NCBI RefSeq assembly: GCF_005280195.1
Contig: NZ_SZPR01000012.1
Location: forward strand, 334,861 to 398,860
DNA length: 64,000 bases
Reading direction: 5' to 3'
Source: Streptomyces galbus
GTDB lineage: Bacteria; Actinomycetota; Actinomycetes; Streptomycetales; Streptomycetaceae
How positions within the stretch are numbered: the stretch's first letter is position 1; the number at the start of each line of letters is the position of its first letter. Positions 19,356 through 27,485 of this stretch are shown here, piece by piece. The translations under genes were made by a program, and so were the position numbers. The notes beneath the pieces were generated by a model. It saw nothing but the letters and a program-made list of their open reading frames with translations, did not search any database and was not told the DNA's origin.

Positions 19356-20329
19356 GACTCCACCAGCGCCTCGCGGTCGTGGGTGCTGGTCGTGACCAGC
19401 ACCTCGTCGGCGTCCGTCTCCTTCAGCAAGGTCTCCAGCTCCCCGGCGACCTGCTCGGGCGTGCCCGCGATGTGCCCGGTCAGGCCCGACTCGTACAGGC
19501 CGCGCTCCTTGTCGGTCATCGGCCGCCGCTCGACCTCCTCGGCCGGCGGCAGCGGCGGGAACGTGCCGTGCGTGCGGGAGTACGCCATCGACCACGCCTC
19601 CGGGACCAGCAGCCGCCGGGCCGCCTCGGGAGTGGGGGCGACCGCGACCGTGCCGGAGACGACGACGTACGGCTGCTGCGCGTACGCGGAGGGGCGGAAG
19701 GCGTCCCGGTACCGGTCGATCCCGCTGCGCATCCGGTCCCGGCCGCGCAGGTCGCCGATGACCAGGGGCAGGCCGAGGCGGGCGGCGATGTCCGCGCCCT
19801 CGCCCATCGCCAGAACGAACGGCGGCACGCTGAGCCCCTCCGGCGGCCGCGCGTGCACACCGGTGGGGGAGGTGCCCCGGAACCAGCCGAGCAGCTCCTC
19901 GATCTGGGCGGCGAAGTCCCCGGCGTCCTCCTTGTCGCGCCCGAGGGCCCGGCGCACGCCGTCCGTGAACCCGACGGAGCGGCCGAGCCCCATGTCGATC
20001 CGGCCCGGGAACAGCGACTCCAGCACGCCGAACTGCTCGGCGACCACCAGCGGGCGGTGGTTGGGCAGCATCACCCCGCCCGTGCCGACCCGGATGCGGT
20101 CGGTGGCGCCCGCCACGGCCGCCGCCAGCACCGTAGGGGCGGACCCGGCCACACCGGGCACCCCGTGGTGCTCGGACACCCAGAACCGGTGGTACCCGAG
20201 CGCCTCCGCCTCCCGCGCCAGCCGCACGGTGTCCCGCAGCGCCTCGCCCGGCGGGCGCCCCGCACGGATGCGGGAGCGGTCGAGGACGGAGAAGCGGGCG
20301 CGCGCGGTCAACGGGTTCGACGAGTTCAC
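19325..20329 (-). CDS. LLM-class flavin-dependent oxidoreductase
   Basis: 334 residues from GTG 20329. The bacterial luciferase-like TIM barrel is recognisable from FWVSEHHGVPGVAGSAPTVL, RIRVGTGGVMLPNH and FPGRIDMGLGRS. Such enzymes use reduced FMN or F420 to oxidise a small substrate; it cannot be predicted here. There is no clear ribosome binding site, so the start may be slightly further in (the family core begins near RARFSVLD). Its 3' end overlaps olsA on the other strand. Confidence 0.88.
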   Translation of the reverse strand: MNSSNPLTARARFSVLDRSRIRAGRPPGEALRDTVRLAREAEALGYHRFWVSEHHGVPGVAGSAPTVLAAAVAGATDRIRVGTGGVMLPNHRPLVVAEQFGVLESLFPGRIDMGLGRSVGFTDGVRRALGRDKEDAGDFAAQIEELLGWFRGTSPTGVHARPPEGLSVPPFVLAMGEGADIAARLGLPLVIGDLRGRDRMRSGIDRYRDAFRPSAYAQQPYVVVSGTVAVAPTPEAARRLLVPEAWSMAYSRTHGTFPPLPPAEEVERRPMTDKERGLYESGLTGHIAGTPEQVAGELETLLKETDADEVLVTTSTHDREALVESYRLLAAVVH

Positions 20330-20402
20330 ACAGGGTTCAACGCCCTCCGGCCCCCGGCATTCCGACGGGCCCGGCGCGGGGGCGACTGTCAGAGGGCCCG
20401 CC

Positions 20403-20408
20403 TAGGCT
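20403..20408 (+). promoter_or_regulatory. -10 box TAGGCT of the HAD gene
   Basis: TAGGCT ends 6 bases before GTG 20415 with no Shine-Dalgarno sequence, as in the other probable leaderless genes of this window. Confidence 0.4.
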
Positions 20409-20414
20409 GGCCGC

Positions 20415-20906
20415 GTGACCGACAGTGCGCGGCGGCCGCTCGCCGTCTTCGACCTGGACAACACACTCGCCGACACCGCGCACCGCCAGCGCTTCCTGGA
20501 GCGGCGGCCGCGGGACTGGGACGCCTTCTTCGCCGCCGCCCCGCACGACCCGCCGCTGGCCGAGGGCATCGCGCTGGCCGTGGAGAGCGCCGCGGCCTGC
20601 GAGGTCGTCTACCTCACCGGGCGGCCCGAGCGCTGCCGCCGGGACACCCTGGAATGGCTCGCCGCGCACGGCTGTCCCGAGGGGCGGGTGTACATGCGGC
20701 GCGACGGCGACCGCCGGCCCGCGCGCCGCACCAAGCTGGACATCCTGCGCAGGCTGGCCCGCGCCCGCGAGGTCCGCGTCCTGGTGGACGACGACCCGCA
20801 GGTGTGCGACGACGCCGAGCACGCGGGCTTCACCGTCGTACGGGCCACCTGGGCGACCCCGTCGGGCGCGCTGCGCCAGGCGCAGGAGGGCGAGGGCCGG
20901 ACCTGA
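20415..20906 (+). CDS. HAD-family phosphatase (polynucleotide kinase 3'-phosphatase-like)
   Basis: 163 residues from GTG 20415. HAD motif I is FDLDNTLAD (about 11-19), motif II is the Thr in VVYLTGRPE, the conserved Lys is in RRTKLDIL, and motif IV is LVDDDPQVC. The short single-domain form resembles the phosphatase half of T4 polynucleotide kinase-type proteins. Substrate unknown. It is a monocistronic gene ending at hairpin 20920-20942. Confidence 0.8.
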   Translation: MTDSARRPLAVFDLDNTLADTAHRQRFLERRPRDWDAFFAAAPHDPPLAEGIALAVESAAACEVVYLTGRPERCRRDTLEWLAAHGCPEGRVYMRRDGDRRPARRTKLDILRRLARAREVRVLVDDDPQVCDDAEHAGFTVVRATWATPSGALRQAQEGEGRT

Positions 20907-20919
20907 GCCCGGAGCCGGA

Positions 20920-20942
20920 CCCGGGCCCGGCGCGGGCCCGGG
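20920..20942. terminator. Hairpin terminator between HAD and dodecin genes
   Basis: Perfect 10-base arms CCCGGGCCCG / CGGGCCCGGG (20920-20929, 20933-20942) with a 3-base loop, between convergent genes. Confidence 0.65.
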
Positions 20943-20982
20943 CCCGTGGGGCCGGCGAGCGCCCCGGAGGTCCCCGGCCCCG

Positions 20983-21210
20983 TCACTCGCCGGCGCTGTC
21001 GCCCTCCTCCAGGCGGAAGCCCACCTTCAGGCCCACCTGCCAGTGCGCGACGTCGCCGTCCTCGAGCTGGCCGCGCACCTGGGTCACCTCGAACCAGTCC
21101 AGGTTGCGCAGCGTCTGCGAGGCGCGGGTGATGCCGTTGCGGATGGCCTGGTCGACGCCGTCCGGGGACGTGCCGACGATCTCGGTGACCCGGTAGGTGT
21201 GGTTCGTCAT
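20983..21210 (-). CDS. Dodecin flavoprotein
   Basis: 75 residues, the standard dodecin length; AGAGGAAC precedes ATG 21210. The sequence HTYRVTEIVGTSPDGVDQAI and the later NLDWFEVTQVRGQ match the small beta-alpha-beta-beta fold that assembles into 12-subunit shells. Dodecins bind flavins (or CoA/FMN in bacteria) and are thought to store or buffer them; the Trp in NLDWFEV is the usual isoalloxazine-stacking residue. No operon partner. Confidence 0.93.
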   Translation of the reverse strand: MTNHTYRVTEIVGTSPDGVDQAIRNGITRASQTLRNLDWFEVTQVRGQLEDGDVAHWQVGLKVGFRLEEGDSAGE

Positions 21211-21320
21211 GACGGTTCCTCTCGGGAGGCGGCCGCGTCCCGGGGTGTGGCACGCGTCACTCCACCGTGCCGCAAGCTGCGGCGCGGCGCGAGGCGTCGG
21301 GGCGGGACCCCGGGTAACCC

Positions 21321-21349
21321 TTGACCTCCGCATTGGTCCATACCAAAAT
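21321..21349 (+). promoter_or_regulatory. Promoter with DasR-like operator before the first sugar-binding lipoprotein gene
   Basis: TTGACC (21321-21326) and CAAAAT (21344-21349) are 17 bases apart. The spacer and -10 contain TTGGTCCATACCAA (21333-21346), an inverted repeat TTGGT-N4-ACCAA with the same TGGT-N4-ACCA layout as DasR sites (consensus core TGGTCTAGACCA). The same promoter occurs at 63601-63629. Confidence 0.65.
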
Positions 21350-21431
21350 CCGTGGCACCCGTTCGAGCGCTGTGCTCGGTCCCCCACGTCGGGCCCCTCG
21401 CCCCTGTCCACCAGGCAGAACAAGGACCCTC

Positions 21432-22715
21432 GTGAGACGACGACGCCTCCTCGCCCTCCTGTGCGTGTCCGCATCCCTCCTGAGCGGCTGCGGCCTGCTC
21501 CCCGGAGGGTCCGAACGGCACACGGTCACCGTGTGGTTGATGAAGGACAGCGCCTCCCAGGAGTTCCTGGAGCGCTTCACCGAGGACTTCGAGCACGACC
21601 ACCCCGACCTCCGCCTGGACATCCGCATCCAGGAGTGGACCGGCATCGGCGACAAGGTGCAGAAGGTCCTGGCGGGCGACGAGCCGGGCGACGAGGAGAG
21701 CAACCACCCCGACCCCCCGGACGTCATCGAGGTCGGCAACACCCAGGTCCCGCAGTACGTCGACGGCGGCCGGCTGCTCGACCTGACGCTGGAGTCGGCC
21801 CGCGACTGGGGCGGCAAGGACTGGCTGCCCGGCCTCGCCGAGCCCGGCCAACTGCGCTACCACCAGTACGGGATCCCCTGGTACGCGGCCAACCGCGTGG
21901 TCATCTACCGCAAGGACCTCTTCGCCCGGGCCGGCATCACCGCCCCGCCCCGCACCCGCGCCGAGTGGCTCCACGTCACCGAACGGCTGGACGGCGACGG
22001 CACGCAGGGCATCTACCTCGCGGGACAGGACTGGTACACCCTCGCCGGGTTCATCTGGGACGAGGGCGGCGAACTGGCCACCGAGGAGGGCGGCCGCTGG
22101 TCGGGCGCCCTGGAGAGACCCGCCGCCCTGCGCGGCATGGACTTCTACCGGCGGCTGCACGCCCTCGGCGACGGTCCCGCCGGCGCCGACGAGGAACACC
22201 CGCCGCAGGCAGGGGTGTTCGCGTCCGGCAAGGCCGCCCAGATCGTCGCCGTGCCCGGCCTCGCCCGGGCGATCCTGGACAGCAACCCTGCCCTGAAGGG
22301 CAAGTTGGGGTTCTTCCCCGTGCCCGGCCGCACCGCGGGCAAGCCCGGTGCCGTCTTCACCGGCGGCTCGGACCTGGTCGTCCCGCGCTCGACCGACCGG
22401 CGCGAGGGCGCGATCGCCGTGGTCGCCGCGCTCACCGGCGCCCGCTGGGACACGGACCTGGCCCGCACCATGAACTACGTGCCCAACAAGGCGAAGCTGG
22501 CCCCGGCGGTGGCCGGTGAGGAGGGGGTCGCGGCCATGGCGGCCGGGGCCGCGCAGGGCCGGGCGACCCCCAGCACACCCGAGTGGGCCGCCGTCGAGGC
22601 GGACAACCCGATCAAGGCCTACATGACGAAGGTGCTCACCGGCTCCGACCCGGCGACCGAGGCCCGGCGCGCCTCCGCGCGGATCACGGAGGCGCTGACG
22701 GTCGACGCCGGCTGA
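21432..22715 (+). CDS. Orphan sugar ABC-transporter substrate-binding lipoprotein
   Basis: 427 residues from GTG 21432. Signal peptide RRRRLLALLCVSASLLSGC places the lipidated Cys at residue 20. The rest is a family 1 sugar-binding protein (HTVTVWLMKDSASQEFLERF, later DVIEVGNTQVPQY). No permease or ATPase follows; the next gene is egtD on the other strand. It is therefore an orphan receptor that must borrow a transporter. Its N-terminal region is strikingly similar to the lipoprotein at 63745 (VWLMxDS, IQEWxGIGxKV), and both promoters share a DasR-like operator, suggesting an amino-sugar or chito-oligosaccharide ligand. The ligand is inferred. Confidence 0.88.
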   Translation: MRRRRLLALLCVSASLLSGCGLLPGGSERHTVTVWLMKDSASQEFLERFTEDFEHDHPDLRLDIRIQEWTGIGDKVQKVLAGDEPGDEESNHPDPPDVIEVGNTQVPQYVDGGRLLDLTLESARDWGGKDWLPGLAEPGQLRYHQYGIPWYAANRVVIYRKDLFARAGITAPPRTRAEWLHVTERLDGDGTQGIYLAGQDWYTLAGFIWDEGGELATEEGGRWSGALERPAALRGMDFYRRLHALGDGPAGADEEHPPQAGVFASGKAAQIVAVPGLARAILDSNPALKGKLGFFPVPGRTAGKPGAVFTGGSDLVVPRSTDRREGAIAVVAALTGARWDTDLARTMNYVPNKAKLAPAVAGEEGVAAMAAGAAQGRATPSTPEWAAVEADNPIKAYMTKVLTGSDPATEARRASARITEALTVDAG

Positions 22716-22781
22716 CCCGGGCCGGTCGGTGCGCGGCCCCCGGTCCGCGTCCGCCGCCCGGGCCGGGGCGCCGGTCCCCGG

Positions 22782-23744
22782 TCAGCGCACCGTGCTCAGC
22801 GACAGCGCGAAGCGGCCCTCCGCGTCCGTCCACCAGTGGGCCAGCTCCAGCCCCGCCTCGGCCAGTTCCGCACGCACACCCTCCTGGCGGAACTTCGCCG
22901 AGACCTCGGTGCGCAGGTCCTCGCCCGCCGCGAAGTCCACGGCCAGACCGAGGGCCGGCACCTTCACGGTCTGCGCGGTGCGCGACCGCAGCCGCATCTC
23001 GATCCACTCCTGGTCCGCGTCCCACAGGGCCACGTGGTCGAAGGCGTCGGGGTCGAAGTCGGCGCCCAGTTCCCGGTCGACGACGGCCAGGACGTTCTTG
23101 TTGAACGCGGCCGTCACCCCGGCCGCGTCGTCGTAGGCCCGCACCAGGACCTGCTCGTCCTTGACCAGGTCCGTGCCGAGCAGCAGGGCGTCGCCGGGTG
23201 CGAGCAGTGCGCGCACCGAGGCGAGGAACCGCGCCCGCTCGGCCGGCAGCAGGTTGCCGATCGTGCCGCCGAGGAACGCCAGTAGCCGGGGACCCGGCGT
23301 GTCCGGCAGCTCCAACGGCTGCGTGAAGTCGGCGATCAGGGCGTGCACCTCCAGCCGGGGCCGCTCGGCGGCCAGGGCCTGCCCGGCGCCGGTCAGCGCG
23401 CTCTCGCTGACGTCGACCGGGACGTACGCGCGCAGGCCGGTGAGGGCGTCGAGGAGCAGCCGGGTCTTCTCGGAGGACCCGGAGCCCAGTTCGACCAGGG
23501 TGCGGGCGCCGGACGCGGCGGCGATCTCGGTGGCCCGGGCGTCGAGGATCTCCCGCTCGGCGCGCGTCGGGTAGTACTCGGGCAGGTCGGTGATCAGCTC
23601 GAACAGGGCGCTGCCGTGCGCGTCGTAGAACCATTTCGGCGGCAGCGTCTTGGGTGTGGTGGTGAGGCCGTGCAGCACGTCGGCGCGCAGCGCCGCGTCC
23701 GTGGCGTCCTCGGGCAGGGTGCGGGTGATGCGGAACGGACTCAC
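22782..23744 (-). CDS. egtD: EgtD, L-histidine N-alpha-methyltransferase
   Basis: 320 residues from GTG 23744, which overlaps the egtC stop by four bases. It matches EgtD throughout: KTLPPKWFYDAHGSALFELI near the start, SAM motif LVELGSGSSEKTRLLL and the LLAFLGGTIGNLLP segment. EgtD methylates histidine three times to hercynine, the first reaction of ergothioneine synthesis. It is the last gene of the egtABCD operon and converges with the orphan sugar-binding lipoprotein gene. Confidence 0.95.
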   Translation of the reverse strand: MSPFRITRTLPEDATDAALRADVLHGLTTTPKTLPPKWFYDAHGSALFELITDLPEYYPTRAEREILDARATEIAAASGARTLVELGSGSSEKTRLLLDALTGLRAYVPVDVSESALTGAGQALAAERPRLEVHALIADFTQPLELPDTPGPRLLAFLGGTIGNLLPAERARFLASVRALLAPGDALLLGTDLVKDEQVLVRAYDDAAGVTAAFNKNVLAVVDRELGADFDPDAFDHVALWDADQEWIEMRLRSRTAQTVKVPALGLAVDFAAGEDLRTEVSAKFRQEGVRAELAEAGLELAHWWTDAEGRFALSLSTVR

Positions 23745-24565
23745 GTCCAGTGCTCCTCGGTCGGTGCGGGTGTCGCGTCGTCGGCCGGGCCCGGGGCGCC
23801 CCCGGGGTTCCCGGTGCCGGGGTCCTTGAGGGGGGTGAGCAGCACCTCGGTACGGCTCGCGGTGAGCAGCGTGCGGTCGGCGACCTCCCGCCAGGCGGGG
23901 TCGTCGTCGTACGGCTCGGAGGCCACGACCGTCCCGCGGCCGGGCCCGGCGAGGTACCACAGGGTGTCGCCCCAGGCGGTCGCCGTGATGGTGTCGCCGT
24001 CGGTGAGCAGCAGGTTCAGCCGGGCCGCCGGGGCCGCTCCGGCGACCTCGGCGACCGTGTCGGCCAGCGCCCGCCCGGCGTCGTCCCCGGCCCGCAGCCG
24101 TGCCAGGACCAGCGCCCAGACGAACGCCGAGTCGTTGCGGGCCTCCAGCGACAGCAGGTCGGCCGCCGTCAGCGTGCCCGCGAGGGGCGCCAGGGAGCCG
24201 GGCCAGCCGGGGACGGCGCCGTTGTGGCTGAACAGCCACCGGCCCGCGGCGAACGGCGCCGCCGCGGCCTCCGCGTCCGCCCCGGACAGCGTCGCGTCGC
24301 GCACGGCGGCCAGCAGCGCCCGGGTGCGCACCACCCGGGCCAGGTCCGCGAAGGACAGGTCGGCCCAGATCGGCCCGGCCCGCCGGTAGCGGGCCGGCAC
24401 CGGGTCGTCCCCGGCGTACCAGCCGACGCCGAAGCCGTCGGCGTTCACCGTGCCGTGCCGCTGCCGGCGGGGCGCCCAGGACTGCCGGTACAGGCCGTGC
24501 GGGGGCTCGACGAGGAGCCGGCCGAGCGGCTCCTCGCCCCCCACGTACGCCACGTGACGGCACAT
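23741..24565 (-). CDS. egtC: EgtC, gamma-glutamyl hercynylcysteine sulfoxide amidohydrolase
   Basis: 274 residues; start MCRHVAYVGG exposes Cys2, the N-terminal nucleophile of class II glutamine amidotransferase-type hydrolases. RHGTVNADGFGVGWY and FSHNGAV are the expected active-site loops. EgtC removes glutamate from gamma-glutamyl-hercynylcysteine sulfoxide. The ATG shares one base with the egtB stop. The Pro/Gly/Thr-rich C-terminal tail (about 250-274) looks disordered. Confidence 0.95.
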   Translation of the reverse strand: MCRHVAYVGGEEPLGRLLVEPPHGLYRQSWAPRRQRHGTVNADGFGVGWYAGDDPVPARYRRAGPIWADLSFADLARVVRTRALLAAVRDATLSGADAEAAAAPFAAGRWLFSHNGAVPGWPGSLAPLAGTLTAADLLSLEARNDSAFVWALVLARLRAGDDAGRALADTVAEVAGAAPAARLNLLLTDGDTITATAWGDTLWYLAGPGRGTVVASEPYDDDPAWREVADRTLLTASRTEVLLTPLKDPGTGNPGGAPGPADDATPAPTEEHWT

Positions 24566-25881
24566 CAGACGGCCCCCGAGCGGGCGGTGCGGAAGCCGGA
24601 GAAGATCTGCCGCCGCACCGGGTAGTCCCAGTTGCGGAACGTGCCCCGGCAGGCCACCGGGTCCACGGCGAACGAACCGCCGCGCAGCACCTTGTACTCC
24701 GGGCCGAAGAACACCTCCGAGTACTCCTTGTACGGGAACGCCCGGAACCCGGGGTAGGGCAGGAAGTCGCTCGCCGTCCACTCCCACACGTCGCCGATCA
24801 ACTGCCGTACGCCGAGCGGCGACTCACCGGCCGGGTAGCTGCCCGCCGGGGCCGGGCGCAGGTGCCGCTGCCCGAGGTTGGCGTGCTCCGGCGCCGGGTC
24901 GGCGTCGCCCCACGGGTAGCGCATCGAGCCGCCGGTGGCCGGGTCGAAGCGGGCCGCCTTCTCCCACTCCGCCTCGGTGGGCAGCCGGCGCCCGGCCCAG
25001 CGGGCGTAGGCGTCGGCCTCGTACCAGCACACGTGCAGCACCGGCTCGTCCGGCGGCACGACCTCGGTGACGCCGAAGCGGCGGCGCAGCCACTGTCCGC
25101 CGTCGCGGTGCCAGAACAGCGGCGCGGTGAGGGAGGCGCGCCGCACGTGCGCCCAGCCCTCCGGCGTCCACCAGCGCTCGTCGTCGTAGCCGCCGTCCTC
25201 GATGAACGCCTGGTAGGCGCCGTTGGTCACCGGCGTGGTGTCGATGTGGAACGCCGGCACGTCGACCCGGTGCGCGGGCCGCTCGTTGTCCAGCGCCCAC
25301 GGCTCGGCGGAGGTGCCCATGGTGAACGGACCGCCCGGCACGAGGACTTCGGCCGGGCCGGTGAACAGCGGCGCCGGGTCGGGGTCGGGCGCGGTCAGGG
25401 CCTGCGGGCCGCGCCGGAGCTGATGGGTGATCAGCATGGTCTCGTCGTGCTGCTGTTCGTGCTGCGCGACCATCCCGAACGCGAAGCCCGCCTCGGTGAG
25501 CCGGGCGCCGTGGAAGTCGGCCGACGTCAGCACGTCCAGGACCCGGCCGCGCACCTCGGCGGCGTACGCCCGGGCCTCCTTCGGCGACAGCAGCGGCAGG
25601 GAGGGGCGCTCGGCGCGCGGATGCTCGAAGGCGTCGTAGAGGCCGTCGATCTCCGGCCGCATCGCCTCCCGGCCCGCGACCGCGCGCAGCAGCCACAGCT
25701 CCTCCTGGTTGCCGATGTGGGCGAGGTCCCACACCAGCGGCGACATCAGCGGCGAGATCTGTGCGGTCAGGTCGGGCTCCTCGACGCAGCTCGTGAGCAG
25801 CGTGGTGCGCTCACGGGCCGTGACGAGGGTGGTCAGAGCCCGCTCGCGCAGGATCTCGGCGTCGAAGGCGGGTTCCGTCAT
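24565..25881 (-). CDS. egtB: EgtB, iron-dependent sulfoxide synthase
   Basis: 438 residues. An N-terminal DinB-like helical domain contributes His55 (WDLAHIGNQEE) and His141/His145 (HEQQHDET), the three iron ligands. A C-terminal formylglycine-synthase-like fold follows (VPGGPFTMGT, RLPTEAEWEKAAR, DVWEWTASDF, VLRGGSF). EgtB joins hercynine to gamma-glutamylcysteine using O2. The ATG overlaps the egtA stop (ATGA). Confidence 0.96.
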   Translation of the reverse strand: MTEPAFDAEILRERALTTLVTARERTTLLTSCVEEPDLTAQISPLMSPLVWDLAHIGNQEELWLLRAVAGREAMRPEIDGLYDAFEHPRAERPSLPLLSPKEARAYAAEVRGRVLDVLTSADFHGARLTEAGFAFGMVAQHEQQHDETMLITHQLRRGPQALTAPDPDPAPLFTGPAEVLVPGGPFTMGTSAEPWALDNERPAHRVDVPAFHIDTTPVTNGAYQAFIEDGGYDDERWWTPEGWAHVRRASLTAPLFWHRDGGQWLRRRFGVTEVVPPDEPVLHVCWYEADAYARWAGRRLPTEAEWEKAARFDPATGGSMRYPWGDADPAPEHANLGQRHLRPAPAGSYPAGESPLGVRQLIGDVWEWTASDFLPYPGFRAFPYKEYSEVFFGPEYKVLRGGSFAVDPVACRGTFRNWDYPVRRQIFSGFRTARSGAV

Positions 25882-27212
25882 GAGGGGATGTCCTTCCCGT
25901 GGGAGTGACCGTGGGGGTGACCGTCCGGAGCCGGGTGGCCGTCCATGCCGCTCAGGCGGTCGAGGAGGTCGTCGGCGGGCGTGCGGCCGGCCAGGACGTA
26001 GCGCTCCCGGAACGCCGCCACGGCGTCGGTGAGCGCCGGTCCGGCGCCGATCCGGGGGAGGGCCTCCAGGGCCGCCGTGAAGCACACCTCGGCCGCCTCG
26101 CGCAGCTCGGGGTCGGACAGTCCCGCGCGGGCCGCGTCCAGCCACAGCGGGTTGTGCGGGGCGGGCCCGGGCAGGGCCCGCTCGGCGAGCGGCTTGGCCG
26201 CCCGGTAGGCGGTCTCGGCGGCCTCCGGGTCCTCGAACAGGGCGGTCGTCACCGCCAGCGGCACGATCCAGCCGTCCTCGCCGGGCTGCGCGTCGATCAT
26301 GCGCAGTTCCAGGTGGCCGCGCGGCCTGACCGGCGGGAACAGCGTCGAGACGTGGTAGTCGAGGTCCTCCCGGGTGGGGGCCCCGGTGCGGGTCCACTCC
26401 CGGAACGTCAGCCCGTCGGGCACGTCCCACGGGCCGGAGTCCCGGCGCCGGCACATCACCGGCGCGTCCAGGACGTGCCGTGCCCAGGCGGTGCGGGGCT
26501 CCTCGGCCAGGGGCGGGGCGCCCGCCCGGCCCGCGCCGATGGCGGTCCACAGCAACTGCCGCGTGGAGCGCCAGCCGGTGGGCCGGTTGTCCAGCACCGG
26601 GGAGTTCGCGAAGGCCGCCACCAGGACCGCGCCCAGGGTGTGCGCCAGCCACCAGCGCCGCCCGTGCCCCAGCGGGCCGGGCTCCTCGTGCCCGGCGTCC
26701 AGGCACACCTGCACCGAGGCCGAGCTGCACATCATGGCGCGGCCCGCCGGCCCGGCGCGGTCGAGGTGGGTCTCCATCGCGTCGTAGCGCGGTTCGTGCA
26801 GGAAGCGGCGGGGCGGGTGCCAGGGATCGGTGCCAAGTCCGGCGAGGGCGAGGCCCTGGCCGCGAAGCACGGACCGGACGGCGGCCAGATCGGCCGAGAC
26901 GGTCTCCACGCAGGCGGTGAGGGAGGCGGCGGGCGGCGAGCTGAGCTCGAGCTGGCCACCGGGCTCGACGGTGAGCGCGGACTCCAGGGGCACCGTGCGC
27001 AGTGCGGCGTAGGCCGCCGCGAGTCGTTCAGGTGTGACGGGGAGCCGCGGGTCGCGCAGCTCGTGGACCAGCCATTCCAGCTCCACCCCGACGGTGCGGG
27101 GCGGGCCGGTCTTGAAACAGATGCCCCGGATGAGGGCCTCCACATCGGCCTCGGTGAGGACTGTGCGGTGCTCCGTACAGTCGCCCGCCGAGTCAGTCGA
27201 CGCGTCGGACAT
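25878..27212 (-). CDS. egtA: EgtA, glutamate-cysteine ligase of ergothioneine synthesis
   Basis: 444 residues. ATG 27212 is preferred over ATG 27239 because AGGAGG lies 8 bases before it. The protein is a GCS2-type ligase (VGVELEWLVHEL, MMCSSASVQVCLDAG, HLELRMIDAQPGEDGW). It makes gamma-glutamylcysteine, the sulfur donor for EgtB; actinomycetes use mycothiol rather than glutathione, so EgtA is dedicated. The C-terminus ends in a His-rich tail (DGHPHGHSHGKD) that overlaps the egtB start region. It is the first gene of a fully overlapping egtABCD operon. No egtE-like lyase gene is seen in the window. Confidence 0.94.
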   Translation of the reverse strand: MSDASTDSAGDCTEHRTVLTEADVEALIRGICFKTGPPRTVGVELEWLVHELRDPRLPVTPERLAAAYAALRTVPLESALTVEPGGQLELSSPPAASLTACVETVSADLAAVRSVLRGQGLALAGLGTDPWHPPRRFLHEPRYDAMETHLDRAGPAGRAMMCSSASVQVCLDAGHEEPGPLGHGRRWWLAHTLGAVLVAAFANSPVLDNRPTGWRSTRQLLWTAIGAGRAGAPPLAEEPRTAWARHVLDAPVMCRRRDSGPWDVPDGLTFREWTRTGAPTREDLDYHVSTLFPPVRPRGHLELRMIDAQPGEDGWIVPLAVTTALFEDPEAAETAYRAAKPLAERALPGPAPHNPLWLDAARAGLSDPELREAAEVCFTAALEALPRIGAGPALTDAVAAFRERYVLAGRTPADDLLDRLSGMDGHPAPDGHPHGHSHGKDIPS

Positions 27213-27402
27213 GTCAGCATCCTCCTGTGGTCGCGACATGCCGCCGGCCCCGGTCGGGGCGCGGCACACTCGTCCCACCCAAACCCCTCGCGCCCGTTCG
27301 CACAAGGGTGCACAACCGCACGTTCCGGACTCGTCCCCTTCGCCGGTGTCCGTCGCCCGTTCGGTGCGGGGCCCGGAAAAACCGCGTTGCGCGGCAGGAC
27401 CA

Positions 27403-27418
27403 GCATCGCTCACGATGC
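27403..27418. promoter_or_regulatory. Inverted repeat GCATCG-N4-CGATGC
   Basis: A perfect 6-base inverted repeat between the divergent egtA and macrodomain genes, five bases before the short frame at 27423. It could be an operator or an mRNA hairpin. Confidence 0.4.
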
Positions 27419-27422
27419 GTTC

Positions 27423-27485
27423 ATGAGCACGACGGGGGAACGGACGGCCGGGGCGCTCATGGCGTGCACGGGGGTGATGCCATGA
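27423..27485 (+). CDS. Possible 20-residue leader peptide upstream of the macrodomain gene
   Basis: ATG 27423 opens a frame of 20 codons (MSTTGERTAGALMACTGVMP) whose TGA overlaps the next gene's ATG (ATGA). The arrangement suits translational coupling. There is no Shine-Dalgarno before it, so it would need a leaderless start. It may simply be chance. Confidence 0.3.
   Translation: MSTTGERTAGALMACTGVMP

Noticed and set aside
27213..27330. SigR promoter for egtABCD
   Set aside because: GGAAC-N18-GTG on the minus strand misses two conserved bases, unlike the exact matches at 56897 and 59585.
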